7,044 nucleotides of DNA from assembly GCA_031254175.1 (NCBI GenBank), contig JAIRUY010000227.1, positions 1-7,044 on the forward strand, given 5' to 3'. Below are positions 1 to 6,107 of this stretch, piece after piece. The stretch comes from Treponema sp. GTDB taxonomy: Bacteria > Spirochaetota > Spirochaetia > Treponematales > Breznakiellaceae. The position numbers and the translations under genes were made by a program. The first letter of the stretch is position 1. Each line of letters opens with the position of its first letter. The notes under the pieces are model-generated. The model did not search any database. It had not been told where the DNA came from and saw only the letters and a program-made list of their open reading frames with translations.

Positions 1-40
1 TGCCCATATTACTATCCTTATTAAAAAAAATATGGTAATC

Positions 41-80
41 TGAGCTTGTTCCAAATCTCGATTAGGTTCGGAACAGCTCA
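41..80 (+). repeat. Long imperfect palindrome / leader hairpin upstream of ctpA
   Basis: Positions 41-58 can pair with 64-80. TGAGC (41-45) pairs with GCTCA (76-80), T46 is bulged, TGTTCC (47-52) pairs with GGAACA (70-75), A53 faces C69 as a mismatch, and 54-58 pairs with 64-68 with one G-U pair. This leaves a five-base loop at 59-63. The stem has about 16 pairs, far more than expected by chance in 40 bases. It is not followed by a U tract, so it is not a simple terminator. It could be a structured mRNA leader, or a dispersed palindromic repeat, since a related sequence lies at 6732-6771. The pairing is read directly from the sequence; the role is unknown. Confidence 0.6.
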
Positions 81-85
81 TCATA

Positions 86-105
86 AAAAACCCAACAGGG
101 TTTTT
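86..105 (+). terminator. Terminator-like hairpin abutting the ctpA ribosome binding site
   Basis: AAAAACCC (86-93), loop AACA (94-97) and GGGTTTTT (98-105) form a perfect 8-bp stem with a four-base loop. The U-rich 3' arm is typical of bidirectional rho-independent terminators, but only three pairs are G-C and no extra U tract follows. The hairpin ends one base before the AAGGAG Shine-Dalgarno site of ctpA. It could end an upstream transcript lying outside the window, attenuate ctpA transcription, or affect ribosome access. It does not share bases with the 41-80 hairpin, so no classic either/or switch is visible. Confidence 0.5.
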
Positions 106-111
106 AAGGAG
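106..111 (+). promoter_or_regulatory. Ribosome binding site that fixes the ctpA start
   Basis: AAGGAG lies six bases upstream of the ATG at 118. An open frame extends upstream to a TTG at 46, but that longer version would encode the leader hairpins and would put a non-signal-like stretch before the membrane segment. The Shine-Dalgarno match therefore selects 118 as the start. Confidence 0.85.
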
Positions 112-117
112 TATATC

Positions 118-1623
118 ATGGATAATAGACAAAATAAATCATTTAAACTGGTGTGGATAACCGCAACAGCCGTTTTCTGTGTATTATTTGCCTTTGTGTT
201 GATCCCCATGGCGGCACAGGGCAACAGTTCTTCATCTACAACCTTATCTCCGAGGAGTTCAGCGCAGATTCAGAATTATACCAGCTCAATGCAGGGTGTT
301 TTTGATTTTATTTTGCGCAGCTACATAGAAGAAGTTGATCCAAAAACGCTTTTTGAAGGAGCGTTGAAAGGAATGTTTGAAGCTTTGGATGATCCGTATT
401 CGGTCTTCATGCCAGAATCGGAAATGAGCGACTTGAGCCATACAACACAGGGAAACTTCGGAGGAGTCGGGCTTCATATTACAAAACCCACATATCTTGG
501 CATAGGCCCTAACGGAAAACCTTCGTATGTTGAGGTAGCTTCCCCGATTGAAGATACTCCGGGCTGGCGCGCAGGGATCAATCCGGGCGACCTGATTATT
601 GAAGTTAACGGAATATCGACTGATACAATAACAATGGATGAGGTGCTTGGTATGTTGAGGGGAGTCCCCGGCGATACTGTAAGAATAGTGATTCGGCGCG
701 GCGAAAGGCTGGAGTTTCCGTTAACATTAACAAAAGCGGTTATAGAAGTCCCCACTGTAAAACATGCAATGATCGGTGATACCGGGTACTTAAAATTGAT
801 ATCGTTTACCCCCATGACAGCAGACAGGGCAGTGGAAGCCATTAATGAATTTAAAGCCAATAACTATAAGAATTTAATTCTGGATTTACGGAATAATTAC
901 GGAGGAAGACTTGATTCTGCGGTAGAAATAGCAAACCTTTTCCTTGACGGCGGATTGGTTGTGCGCACAAGATCCAGAATCGCTTCGGAAAACCGTGACT
1001 TTGTCGCAAGAAGAGGCACTGTCGTTTCTCCTGACATTCCTGTCATTGTTTTGATTAACGGAGCTTCCGCTTCCGCTTCGGAAATTGTCGCCGGCGCGCT
1101 TAAAGATCGCGGCAGGGCATATCTGGTCGGAGAAAATACATTCGGCAAAGGCTCTGTTCAGCAGGTGTATCCCCTGAATGAAACCGGTTTCAGGATTACA
1201 ATAGCCCGTTACTTTACGCCAAGTGATGCGAACATTGATAAATCCGGCATTCCTCCGGATCGTGAGGTGAAATTTCCGGAATACACCGAAGAAGACGTGG
1301 TGCACCTGAGTGAACTTATCAACGCCGACAAGATACCGGAATTTGTAAGGCAAAACCCGCGGGCAAATGCAGCCCAGATAGAAGCGTTTGCGGTTACTCT
1401 TGAAAAAGAATACCAGCTTGATTTGGCTTTGCTTAAAAGGCTTGTCAGGAATGAGTTAAACCGGACGGAAATAGCGCCGGTTTATGATTTGGAATACGAT
1501 GTCCAATTGCAGGAAGCAATTAATATTTTCAGAAGCGGCAGTTTCCAAAATCTTTTGCGTAACGCCAAGTCGATAAAGGCGATACAGGAAGAAAGAGAAA
1601 TCGATTTGGCCCAAGCATCTTGA
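118..1623 (+). CDS. ctpA: C-terminal processing protease, S41A family, membrane-anchored
   Basis: The 501-residue protein is a serine protease of the CtpA/Prc family, which trims or degrades envelope proteins from their C-termini outside the cytoplasmic membrane. An N-terminal hydrophobic segment (about residues 11-35) serves as signal or anchor. A PDZ domain follows (about 112-200), with the GGVGLHI entry at 115-121 and the AGINPGD turn at 152-158. The S41 protease core follows (about 210-390). By alignment in memory with E. coli Prc, the catalytic pair is Ser319 in SASASE and Lys344 in TFGKGSVQ, spaced 25 residues as in Prc, with Asp330 in the third conserved position. The roughly 110-residue tail is helical and charged. 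The ATG at 118 is chosen for its AAGGAG site. The gene is first in a run with rsmE and the glycosyltransferase gene. The family is certain; the substrate is unknown. Confidence 0.95.
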   Translation: MDNRQNKSFKLVWITATAVFCVLFAFVLIPMAAQGNSSSSTTLSPRSSAQIQNYTSSMQGVFDFILRSYIEEVDPKTLFEGALKGMFEALDDPYSVFMPESEMSDLSHTTQGNFGGVGLHITKPTYLGIGPNGKPSYVEVASPIEDTPGWRAGINPGDLIIEVNGISTDTITMDEVLGMLRGVPGDTVRIVIRRGERLEFPLTLTKAVIEVPTVKHAMIGDTGYLKLISFTPMTADRAVEAINEFKANNYKNLILDLRNNYGGRLDSAVEIANLFLDGGLVVRTRSRIASENRDFVARRGTVVSPDIPVIVLINGASASASEIVAGALKDRGRAYLVGENTFGKGSVQQVYPLNETGFRITIARYFTPSDANIDKSGIPPDREVKFPEYTEEDVVHLSELINADKIPEFVRQNPRANAAQIEAFAVTLEKEYQLDLALLKRLVRNELNRTEIAPVYDLEYDVQLQEAINIFRSGSFQNLLRNAKSIKAIQEEREIDLAQAS

Positions 1624-2432
1624 AGCTGTTTGTTCTTAATGCCATGCCGGACGGGGATACTGTCCGGCTTGAAGGCCGTGATTACCATTATCTTGTTAAT
1701 GTCAGAAGGCTTGCATCAGGAGAATTTTTTCCCGCCGTTCTGCCCAACGGCGAAGAGACGCTGATACAGATGCTTTCTGCCGAAAGGGGCGTGCTGACAG
1801 GGAAAGTTTCAAAGGATAGGGCTTCTTTCGGTTTTACGCAGAAGCACGAAGGCTCTTTTTCAATAAGCCTGCCGCCAATCATTTTATTTCAGGCGCTGCC
1901 CAAAGCCGGCAAGATGGACCTGATTGTGCGGCAGGCGGCTGAGGGAGGAATTGCGGAGATTGTTCCCTTTGTGTCGGAGTTTTCAGTTGGGGGTTCGCCT
2001 GCAAAAGAGTTCGGGCAAAAATTTACCCGCTGGCAGAGGATCATAAAGGAAGCGAGACAGCAAAGCGGTTCAAAGACGGCGACTTCAATTTGCCTGCCCA
2101 AAACAACAAATGAACTTATTGAATATTGGAAAAAAATTAAAAAAAGTGATACATTGGGATTATTGTTCCATCATCAGGGTATTGAACAGGAAAGCCTTCA
2201 TGGTTATCTTAATAATAATCCAAACGCTGTAACGCTGGCTGTCGGCCCGGAAGGCGGATTTTCAAACACTGAAGTTTGTCTCTTTATAGAGAATGGTTTT
2301 AAACCTTTTACAATCGGAGATACCGTTTTACGGACAGAAACCGCTGCCCTGTATTTTGCGGCTGCGGTTAAAATTTTATTGCTGGAGAGAGATTCGTGGG
2401 AGTTGAAACAAACGAAAGAAAGCGCAGGGTAA
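1620..2432 (+). CDS. rsmE: 16S rRNA (uracil1498-N3)-methyltransferase
   Basis: The 270-residue protein is a SPOUT-class methyltransferase of the RsmE family, which uses S-adenosylmethionine to methylate N3 of U1498 in helix 44 of 16S rRNA. An N-terminal PUA-like domain (about 1-70, with the DYHYLVNVRRL segment) binds RNA. The C-terminal knotted domain carries the family signatures AVGPEGGF (207-214) and LRTETAA (237-243), which form the cofactor pocket. The likely start is TTG at 1620, overlapping the ctpA stop codon (TTGA), because the family begins with a short K/R-x-F-V strand just as here (KLFVL). An in-frame ATG at 1644 would remove that strand. No clear Shine-Dalgarno site precedes the TTG, so translation is probably coupled to ctpA. 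An A-rich lysine stretch near 2128-2146 gives a small hydrophilic insertion. Confidence 0.94.
   Translation: MKLFVLNAMPDGDTVRLEGRDYHYLVNVRRLASGEFFPAVLPNGEETLIQMLSAERGVLTGKVSKDRASFGFTQKHEGSFSISLPPIILFQALPKAGKMDLIVRQAAEGGIAEIVPFVSEFSVGGSPAKEFGQKFTRWQRIIKEARQQSGSKTATSICLPKTTNELIEYWKKIKKSDTLGLLFHHQGIEQESLHGYLNNNPNAVTLAVGPEGGFSNTEVCLFIENGFKPFTIGDTVLRTETAALYFAAAVKILLLERDSWELKQTKESAG
2384..2388 (+). promoter_or_regulatory. Internal ribosome binding site for the glycosyltransferase
   Basis: GGAGA lies inside the end of rsmE, seven bases before the GTG at 2396. It supports the GTG start and hence a genuine 37-base overlap between the two genes. Confidence 0.65.
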
Positions 2433-3154
2433 GCCTGCTCAAAGTCCCTATAGATATTATTGCGCCGAAGGATTTGGGTCTTTTTGTATATGATTTAATA
2501 AAAGACGAAAAAGAACATAATATCGTTCTTCTTTCACTGTGGGATTTGCTGCGGGCAAGAAGAAGAAAAGAATACCGCAATTATGTAATGAACGCCTCTC
2601 TTGTGATTCCAATTTCCAAAAGCATTATTTCCGGCCTCAGATTTCTTTCAGGGGAAAGCGCGTATCGTTATATGCCTTTCGATTTTATTGTCAGTATATT
2701 GACCAGTCTTGAGAAACGGGAATATTCATGTTATCTCCTTGGCGGCAAGCCCAAGATTCTTCTTAAGACAGAAAAAAATATCCGGCATACTTTTCCCAAG
2801 CTGCGTATTGTCGGACGGTTTTTCGGTTCTTTCAAGCGGAATGAAGAGCCCACTATCATTCAAGCCATCAAAAAAGCGTCTCCTTCGCTTCTGCTTGTAG
2901 GTAACGGCATCCGTGGCAGCGAATATTGGATTACCAGAAACAAAGATTCTCTGGGAAAGGGAATGCGCCTTTGGTGCAGCGATATTTTTGACGTTTTTGC
3001 GGAAAAGAAAAAACATCCGTCAAGAGCCGCTTTTGAAAAAGGTCTTGACTGGGTTGGCACCTGTTTTCAGAAGCCCTATAAATTTTTCAGATTATTTTCC
3101 TACATTTATTATAAACTGCTGCTGGTGATTTATAAAATTTCCGGTAAAGAGTAG
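2396..3154 (+). CDS. WecG/TagA/CpsF family glycosyltransferase, divergent active site
   Basis: The 252-residue protein belongs to the GT26 group, whose members (WecG, TagA, CpsF) add a ManNAc-type or related sugar to a polyprenyl-linked intermediate at the inner face of the membrane. The match is clearest in the second half: YLLGGKPKI, FPKLRIVGRFFG, SLLLVGNG, then DIFDVFAEKKK and GLDWVGTCFQKP, which correspond to the family's closing segments. A basic, aromatic and hydrophobic tail (about 228-250) fits the C-terminal membrane-targeting appendage known from TagA. In the first half the family's IPDG active-site loop reads IPISK (71-75), so the expected catalytic Asp is Ile73, and the conserved Thr appears as Ser47. 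The acceptor and sugar cannot be told from the sequence; it may be a divergent or non-canonical member. It ends the ctpA-rsmE run and converges with the next gene. Confidence 0.8.
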   Translation: MGVETNERKRRVSLLKVPIDIIAPKDLGLFVYDLIKDEKEHNIVLLSLWDLLRARRRKEYRNYVMNASLVIPISKSIISGLRFLSGESAYRYMPFDFIVSILTSLEKREYSCYLLGGKPKILLKTEKNIRHTFPKLRIVGRFFGSFKRNEEPTIIQAIKKASPSLLLVGNGIRGSEYWITRNKDSLGKGMRLWCSDIFDVFAEKKKHPSRAAFEKGLDWVGTCFQKPYKFFRLFSYIYYKLLLVIYKISGKE

Positions 3155-3167
3155 CTGCTGCCTTTCA

Positions 3168-4190
3168 TCACTGGTACATTATCACAACAGGCCGGGGGTT
3201 AAGCGCGTATACTTCTGCCGGCGTCATCAGCGGCTCATCAAAACCCGCACCGGGTATTCCAAGATTATAGAACAATTTAAAACCCTTAAGCGGCATATTT
3301 GTGGCTCTGGCATTAAAGGCGTAAGAATCCCGTTTCATTCCGGGGTGGCCGATTCCGTCCATGCAGTGAATGAACCTTACCCTGTCAAAATCAGTTCTTA
3401 CTGCCTCCCGGTTTCTGATCATCAAATGATTAAACTGATGGATCACCAGCATTCGTTCGCCGGGAAGATTGTTTTCTATCAGGTAATCTTCTATCACCTG
3501 CTGCGCCGTATTTAATTCCTCGCCTGTTAGGTAGCCAAAATACTCCATGGGTTTTTCTGTGCGCCATTCAGGGTCAAGGGCAAGATGCACATTGGGGTAA
3601 TGCAGAAAGGGCAGCATCCTCTTGAGGGAATCTATCGGATCATATTTGCCGATTTGATGATCAATAAAAATCAGAATGTTATTTTCCAGCCCGTAGTTTA
3701 TATACCTCATCAAAGTTTCGCGTCCCAGAATTCCTATTTCGCCTTCCGGCCAGACAGTTCCGTAAATAAGATAAAATGCTTTTTGTATTTTACGGCCTCC
3801 GCTTACGGCTTCATATTCGGCGGCAAGAACGGTGAGCATTTTATCCAGTTCTTCTATTGAGTGACGGCCAAGTATCCCCATGTTACGTGAATTTGGATGT
3901 CCGTAATAGGCAAGGATATCCGTATTTAAAAGAATTGAAACCTGATTTTCTGCGTTTTGATTGAAGGCTTCCTGCTCTTCTTTGGTATTCACCCAATAAG
4001 GCTGCGTAAGTTCAGCTTTTTTCCAGTTATTGACAGTCTCGGTGAAAAGCATGTGCGGAAAAACAGCATGAGGCTGCGAAGCTGAACAGATCAATAACGG
4101 CAGCAGGATTACGACAAACAACAAATATTTTTTTGACAGCACGGTTAGGACACCTCTAAAAACTTTTTTAATGACAAGTCTATTATTCAT
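3168..4190 (-). CDS. Conserved secreted protein of unknown function, possible TIM-barrel fold
   Basis: The 340-residue protein has a basic N-terminus, a hydrophobic segment (about 22-35) and a plausible signal peptidase I site after CSAS (35-38). The Cys35 context (LLIC) is a poor lipobox. The mature part carries AYYGHPN and GILG (94-108), FIDHQIG (175-181), HLALDPEW (202-209), a long helix, LVIHQFNHLMI (248-258), HCMDGIG (275-281), GFKLFYN (303-309) and a terminal MYQ. From memory, the same order of motifs occurs in a family of actinobacterial secreted lipoproteins of unknown function. Acidic residues at presumed strand ends (Asp177, Asp206, Glu208, Asp278) hint at a barrel hydrolase, which is inference. 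The ATG at 4190 has no good Shine-Dalgarno site. A GTG at 4142, with AGAGG ten bases upstream, would give 324 residues and a tidier signal peptide. It converges with the glycosyltransferase gene and diverges from dnaX. Confidence 0.75.
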   Translation of the reverse strand: MNNRLVIKKVFRGVLTVLSKKYLLFVVILLPLLICSASQPHAVFPHMLFTETVNNWKKAELTQPYWVNTKEEQEAFNQNAENQVSILLNTDILAYYGHPNSRNMGILGRHSIEELDKMLTVLAAEYEAVSGGRKIQKAFYLIYGTVWPEGEIGILGRETLMRYINYGLENNILIFIDHQIGKYDPIDSLKRMLPFLHYPNVHLALDPEWRTEKPMEYFGYLTGEELNTAQQVIEDYLIENNLPGERMLVIHQFNHLMIRNREAVRTDFDRVRFIHCMDGIGHPGMKRDSYAFNARATNMPLKGFKLFYNLGIPGAGFDEPLMTPAEVYALNPRPVVIMYQ

Positions 4191-4200
4191 TATCGGCAGA

Positions 4201-4212
4201 ATATGTGCATAT
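4201..4212. promoter_or_regulatory. Short palindrome between divergent genes
   Basis: ATATG-TG-CATAT sits in the 89-base gap between the secreted-protein gene and dnaX. In AT-rich DNA such a palindrome is easily found by chance. It is listed only because it lies where an operator for either gene would be expected. Confidence 0.2.
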
Positions 4213-4244
4213 ATTCTCGCAAATAAAACATATTATTCCGTATA

Positions 4245-4273
4245 TTGCCTTATACCGCATCTTTCTATAAAAT
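4245..4273 (+). promoter_or_regulatory. Candidate dnaX promoter
   Basis: TTGCCT (4245-4250) and TAAAAT (4268-4273) are separated by 17 bases and match the sigma-70 consensus at 4 of 6 and 5 of 6 positions. Transcription would start about seven bases after the -10 box, at or next to the dnaX ATG at 4280. That gives a leaderless or nearly leaderless mRNA and agrees with the absence of a Shine-Dalgarno site there. Confidence 0.45.
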
Positions 4274-4279
4274 AATTCC

Positions 4280-5773
4280 ATGGCAGAAATGACAGAAAAA
4301 ACTGTTTTAGCAGCCCCGGCTTATGAGGTAACCGCTTCCAAATACAGACCCAAAACATTTGATGAACTGGCAGGGCAGGAATTTGTTGTTTCTACCATTA
4401 AAAATTCGTTAAAAAGCGGACATATTGCCCATGCTTATCTGTTGTCGGGACCCAGAGGAGGCGGCAAAACCCGCGCCGCCCGAATCCTCGCGCGTTCGTT
4501 AAACTGCGAGAGGGGATTAGACGGGGGGCTCTGCACCGGCTCCGAAGCGTGCGACAACTGCCGCACAATCACTAAGGGAGCCAGCATGGATGTGCTGGAA
4601 ATTGACGGCGCTTCCAACAATTCAGTCAACGATGTGCGGCAAATCAAGGACGAAGTTCTTTTTCCTCCGCAGGCAGGAAAATATAAAGTTTACATTATAG
4701 ATGAAGTTCACATGCTTTCCGCAAGCGCTTTTAACGCGCTTCTGAAAACTATTGAAGAACCGCCGCCGTACATTGTTTTCATCTTTGCCACAACGGAACT
4801 GCACAAGGTTCCCGCTACAATAAAAAGCCGGTGCCAGCAGTTTAATTTCAGGCTTATCTCTGTCGAGACCATTCAGGAAATACTGAAAAAAATCTGCGCC
4901 GAAAAAGGAATTGCAGCCGAAGATGACGCATTGTTCTGGATAGCAAGAGAATCCACAGGCAGCATGAGGGATGCCTTCACTCTTTTTGATCAGGTTGTCT
5001 CTTTTTCCGCAGGCAGTATCCGCAGTGATTTAATCCGCGAAAAACTCGGCATAATCGGACTTGAAAAACTCAACGCCTTTGCGGAGGCATGCGCTTCGGA
5101 AGACAGACCGCTCGCTTTTTCGCTGACAGACGAAATTCTTTCCTCCGGAGTCGCAATCGAACAATTTATAATTGATCTTGCTGGTTTCTTCAGAAGCCTT
5201 TTGCTGCTGAAAAACGGCGTAACAAGGGAATCCCTTTTGGGTTACCGCCCCTCGTTGTTTTCCGAAAAAGCGCTGGAAACTTTCGATTCAATCCGTCTTG
5301 AGCATGCGCTGGATATTTTGCTCGACTGTTACCGTGACATTCGCTATTCGGTGTCCCCGCGGTTTGAACTTGAAACTGCCGTTTCAAAACTGTCGTGGTT
5401 AAGCCGCTGGATTTCCCGTCCGGAACTCAGAGAAGCGGTTGAAAACACACGAAATCTTCTTGGAAAGCCAAATCTTTCTGCCTTTTCACAGCAGCCGGCC
5501 GTTATGCGCCAATCTGCCGCGGCAGACGGCAGACCGGCTCAAAGTCAAAACCCGGAAAGGTCATCAGGAGACCGCTCTCTTTCAGACGAGTTTAAACGTA
5601 TGGTCGCCGCCAAAGACGCAGATGAAGGTTCTGACGAAGATACCCCGCTTTGGGACAAAACTTTGCGTGAAAAAAAGAGCGAGCCGGCAGTCAACCAGAA
5701 TCAACCGGCTGACGGTATACCACCGCAGGTTGAACGGGTGCTGTCTTTAATCCCCGGAACAATAATAGAATAA
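4280..5773 (+). CDS. dnaX: DNA polymerase III subunit tau/gamma (clamp loader ATPase)
   Basis: The 497-residue protein is the AAA+ motor subunit of the clamp loader, which opens the beta clamp and places it on primed DNA. Visible are the entry motif KYRPKTFDEL (21-30), Walker A GPRGGGKT (57-64), four zinc-binding cysteines (76, 85, 91, 94), Walker B DEVH (141-144), the sensor region FATTE, and the arginine finger in SRC (183-185). The helical domain III runs to about 385. Beyond it lies only a low-complexity linker of about 95 residues and a short ending, VERVLSLIPGTIIE, that resembles the last motif of longer tau proteins. At 497 residues it is shorter than E. coli tau (643), so the regions that bind DnaB and the polymerase alpha subunit are reduced or absent. 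The ATG at 4280 lacks a Shine-Dalgarno site; a second ATG is at 4289. It heads the operon with ybaB and recR. Confidence 0.96.
   Translation: MAEMTEKTVLAAPAYEVTASKYRPKTFDELAGQEFVVSTIKNSLKSGHIAHAYLLSGPRGGGKTRAARILARSLNCERGLDGGLCTGSEACDNCRTITKGASMDVLEIDGASNNSVNDVRQIKDEVLFPPQAGKYKVYIIDEVHMLSASAFNALLKTIEEPPPYIVFIFATTELHKVPATIKSRCQQFNFRLISVETIQEILKKICAEKGIAAEDDALFWIARESTGSMRDAFTLFDQVVSFSAGSIRSDLIREKLGIIGLEKLNAFAEACASEDRPLAFSLTDEILSSGVAIEQFIIDLAGFFRSLLLLKNGVTRESLLGYRPSLFSEKALETFDSIRLEHALDILLDCYRDIRYSVSPRFELETAVSKLSWLSRWISRPELREAVENTRNLLGKPNLSAFSQQPAVMRQSAAADGRPAQSQNPERSSGDRSLSDEFKRMVAAKDADEGSDEDTPLWDKTLREKKSEPAVNQNQPADGIPPQVERVLSLIPGTIIE
5671..5710 (+). promoter_or_regulatory. Candidate -1 frameshift site in dnaX (slippery heptamer plus stem-loop)
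   Basis: The heptamer A AAA AAG (5671-5677) lies in the zero frame exactly as at the E. coli dnaX frameshift site. Four bases later AGCCGG (5682-5687) can pair perfectly with CCGGCT (5705-5710) around a 17-base loop. A -1 slip would add ERAGSQPESTG and stop at TGA 5710-5712, giving 477 residues and replacing the last 31 residues of the full protein. I see no strong Shine-Dalgarno-like stimulator about ten bases upstream; GGGA at 5652-5655 is farther away. The run of seven A could also permit transcriptional slippage. The elements are seen directly; function is inference. Confidence 0.4.
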
Positions 5774-5795
5774 CAAAAGTTTATACGGAGTAAAT

Positions 5796-6107
5796 ATGAA
5801 TCCATTTGACATTTTGAAAAACGCCCAAAAGATTCAGGAACAGATGAGCGGTTTTCAGGAAAAGCTCGGTTCCATCATTACAACCGGCGCTTCCGGCGGC
5901 GGTCTTGTAGAAATTGATATCAACGGAAAACTTGAAGCAACTGCCGTACGCATAGCGCCGGAAGCTATGGGGGATGTGGAAATGCTGCAGGATTTGATTC
6001 TGGCGGCATTTACAGACGGAACAGAAAAAATCAGAGAAGAGATAAACAGGGAAGTCGGCTCAATGACAGGCGGTCTGAATATTCCGGGTTTCCCCGGCGG
6101 CATGTGA
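5796..6107 (+). CDS. ybaB: YbaB/EbfC family nucleoid-associated DNA-binding protein
   Basis: The 103-residue protein is a small dimeric DNA-binding protein of the YbaB/EbfC family, which coats DNA and influences nucleoid structure and gene expression; the Borrelia member EbfC is the best studied. The family pattern is clear: an N-terminal helix (MNPFDILKNAQKIQEQMSGF), a glycine-rich turn followed by a strand (GGGLVEIDINGK), then the ELxDLI-type segment (MLQDLILAAFTDG) and a glycine and proline-rich tail. Length is normal. GGAG at 5787-5790, five bases before the ATG, supports the start. It lies 22 bases after dnaX and overlaps recR by four bases, the standard dnaX-ybaB-recR arrangement. Confidence 0.95.
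   Translation: MNPFDILKNAQKIQEQMSGFQEKLGSIITTGASGGGLVEIDINGKLEATAVRIAPEAMGDVEMLQDLILAAFTDGTEKIREEINREVGSMTGGLNIPGFPGGM

Noticed and set aside
46..117. Upstream extension of ctpA to a TTG at position 46
   Set aside because: It would translate the leader hairpins and ignore the AAGGAG site six bases before the ATG at 118. The 118 start places the membrane segment correctly.
1068..1080. Short tandem repeat encoding alternating Ala and Ser in ctpA
   Set aside because: The repeated codons simply encode the conserved catalytic SASASE motif of the protease family, so it is not a mutable repeat of interest.
2128..2150. A-rich runs in rsmE as possible phase-variation or slippage site
   Set aside because: The runs are short and encode an ordinary lysine-rich loop in a housekeeping enzyme, with no downstream structure or sensible alternative product.
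3155..3167. Terminator between the convergent glycosyltransferase and secreted-protein genes
   Set aside because: Only 13 bases separate the stop codons and no inverted repeat was seen there. The transcripts probably overlap.
3585..3860. Plus-strand open frame inside the secreted-protein gene
   Set aside because: It is antisense to a gene with clear family motifs and has no ribosome binding site or recognisable domain.
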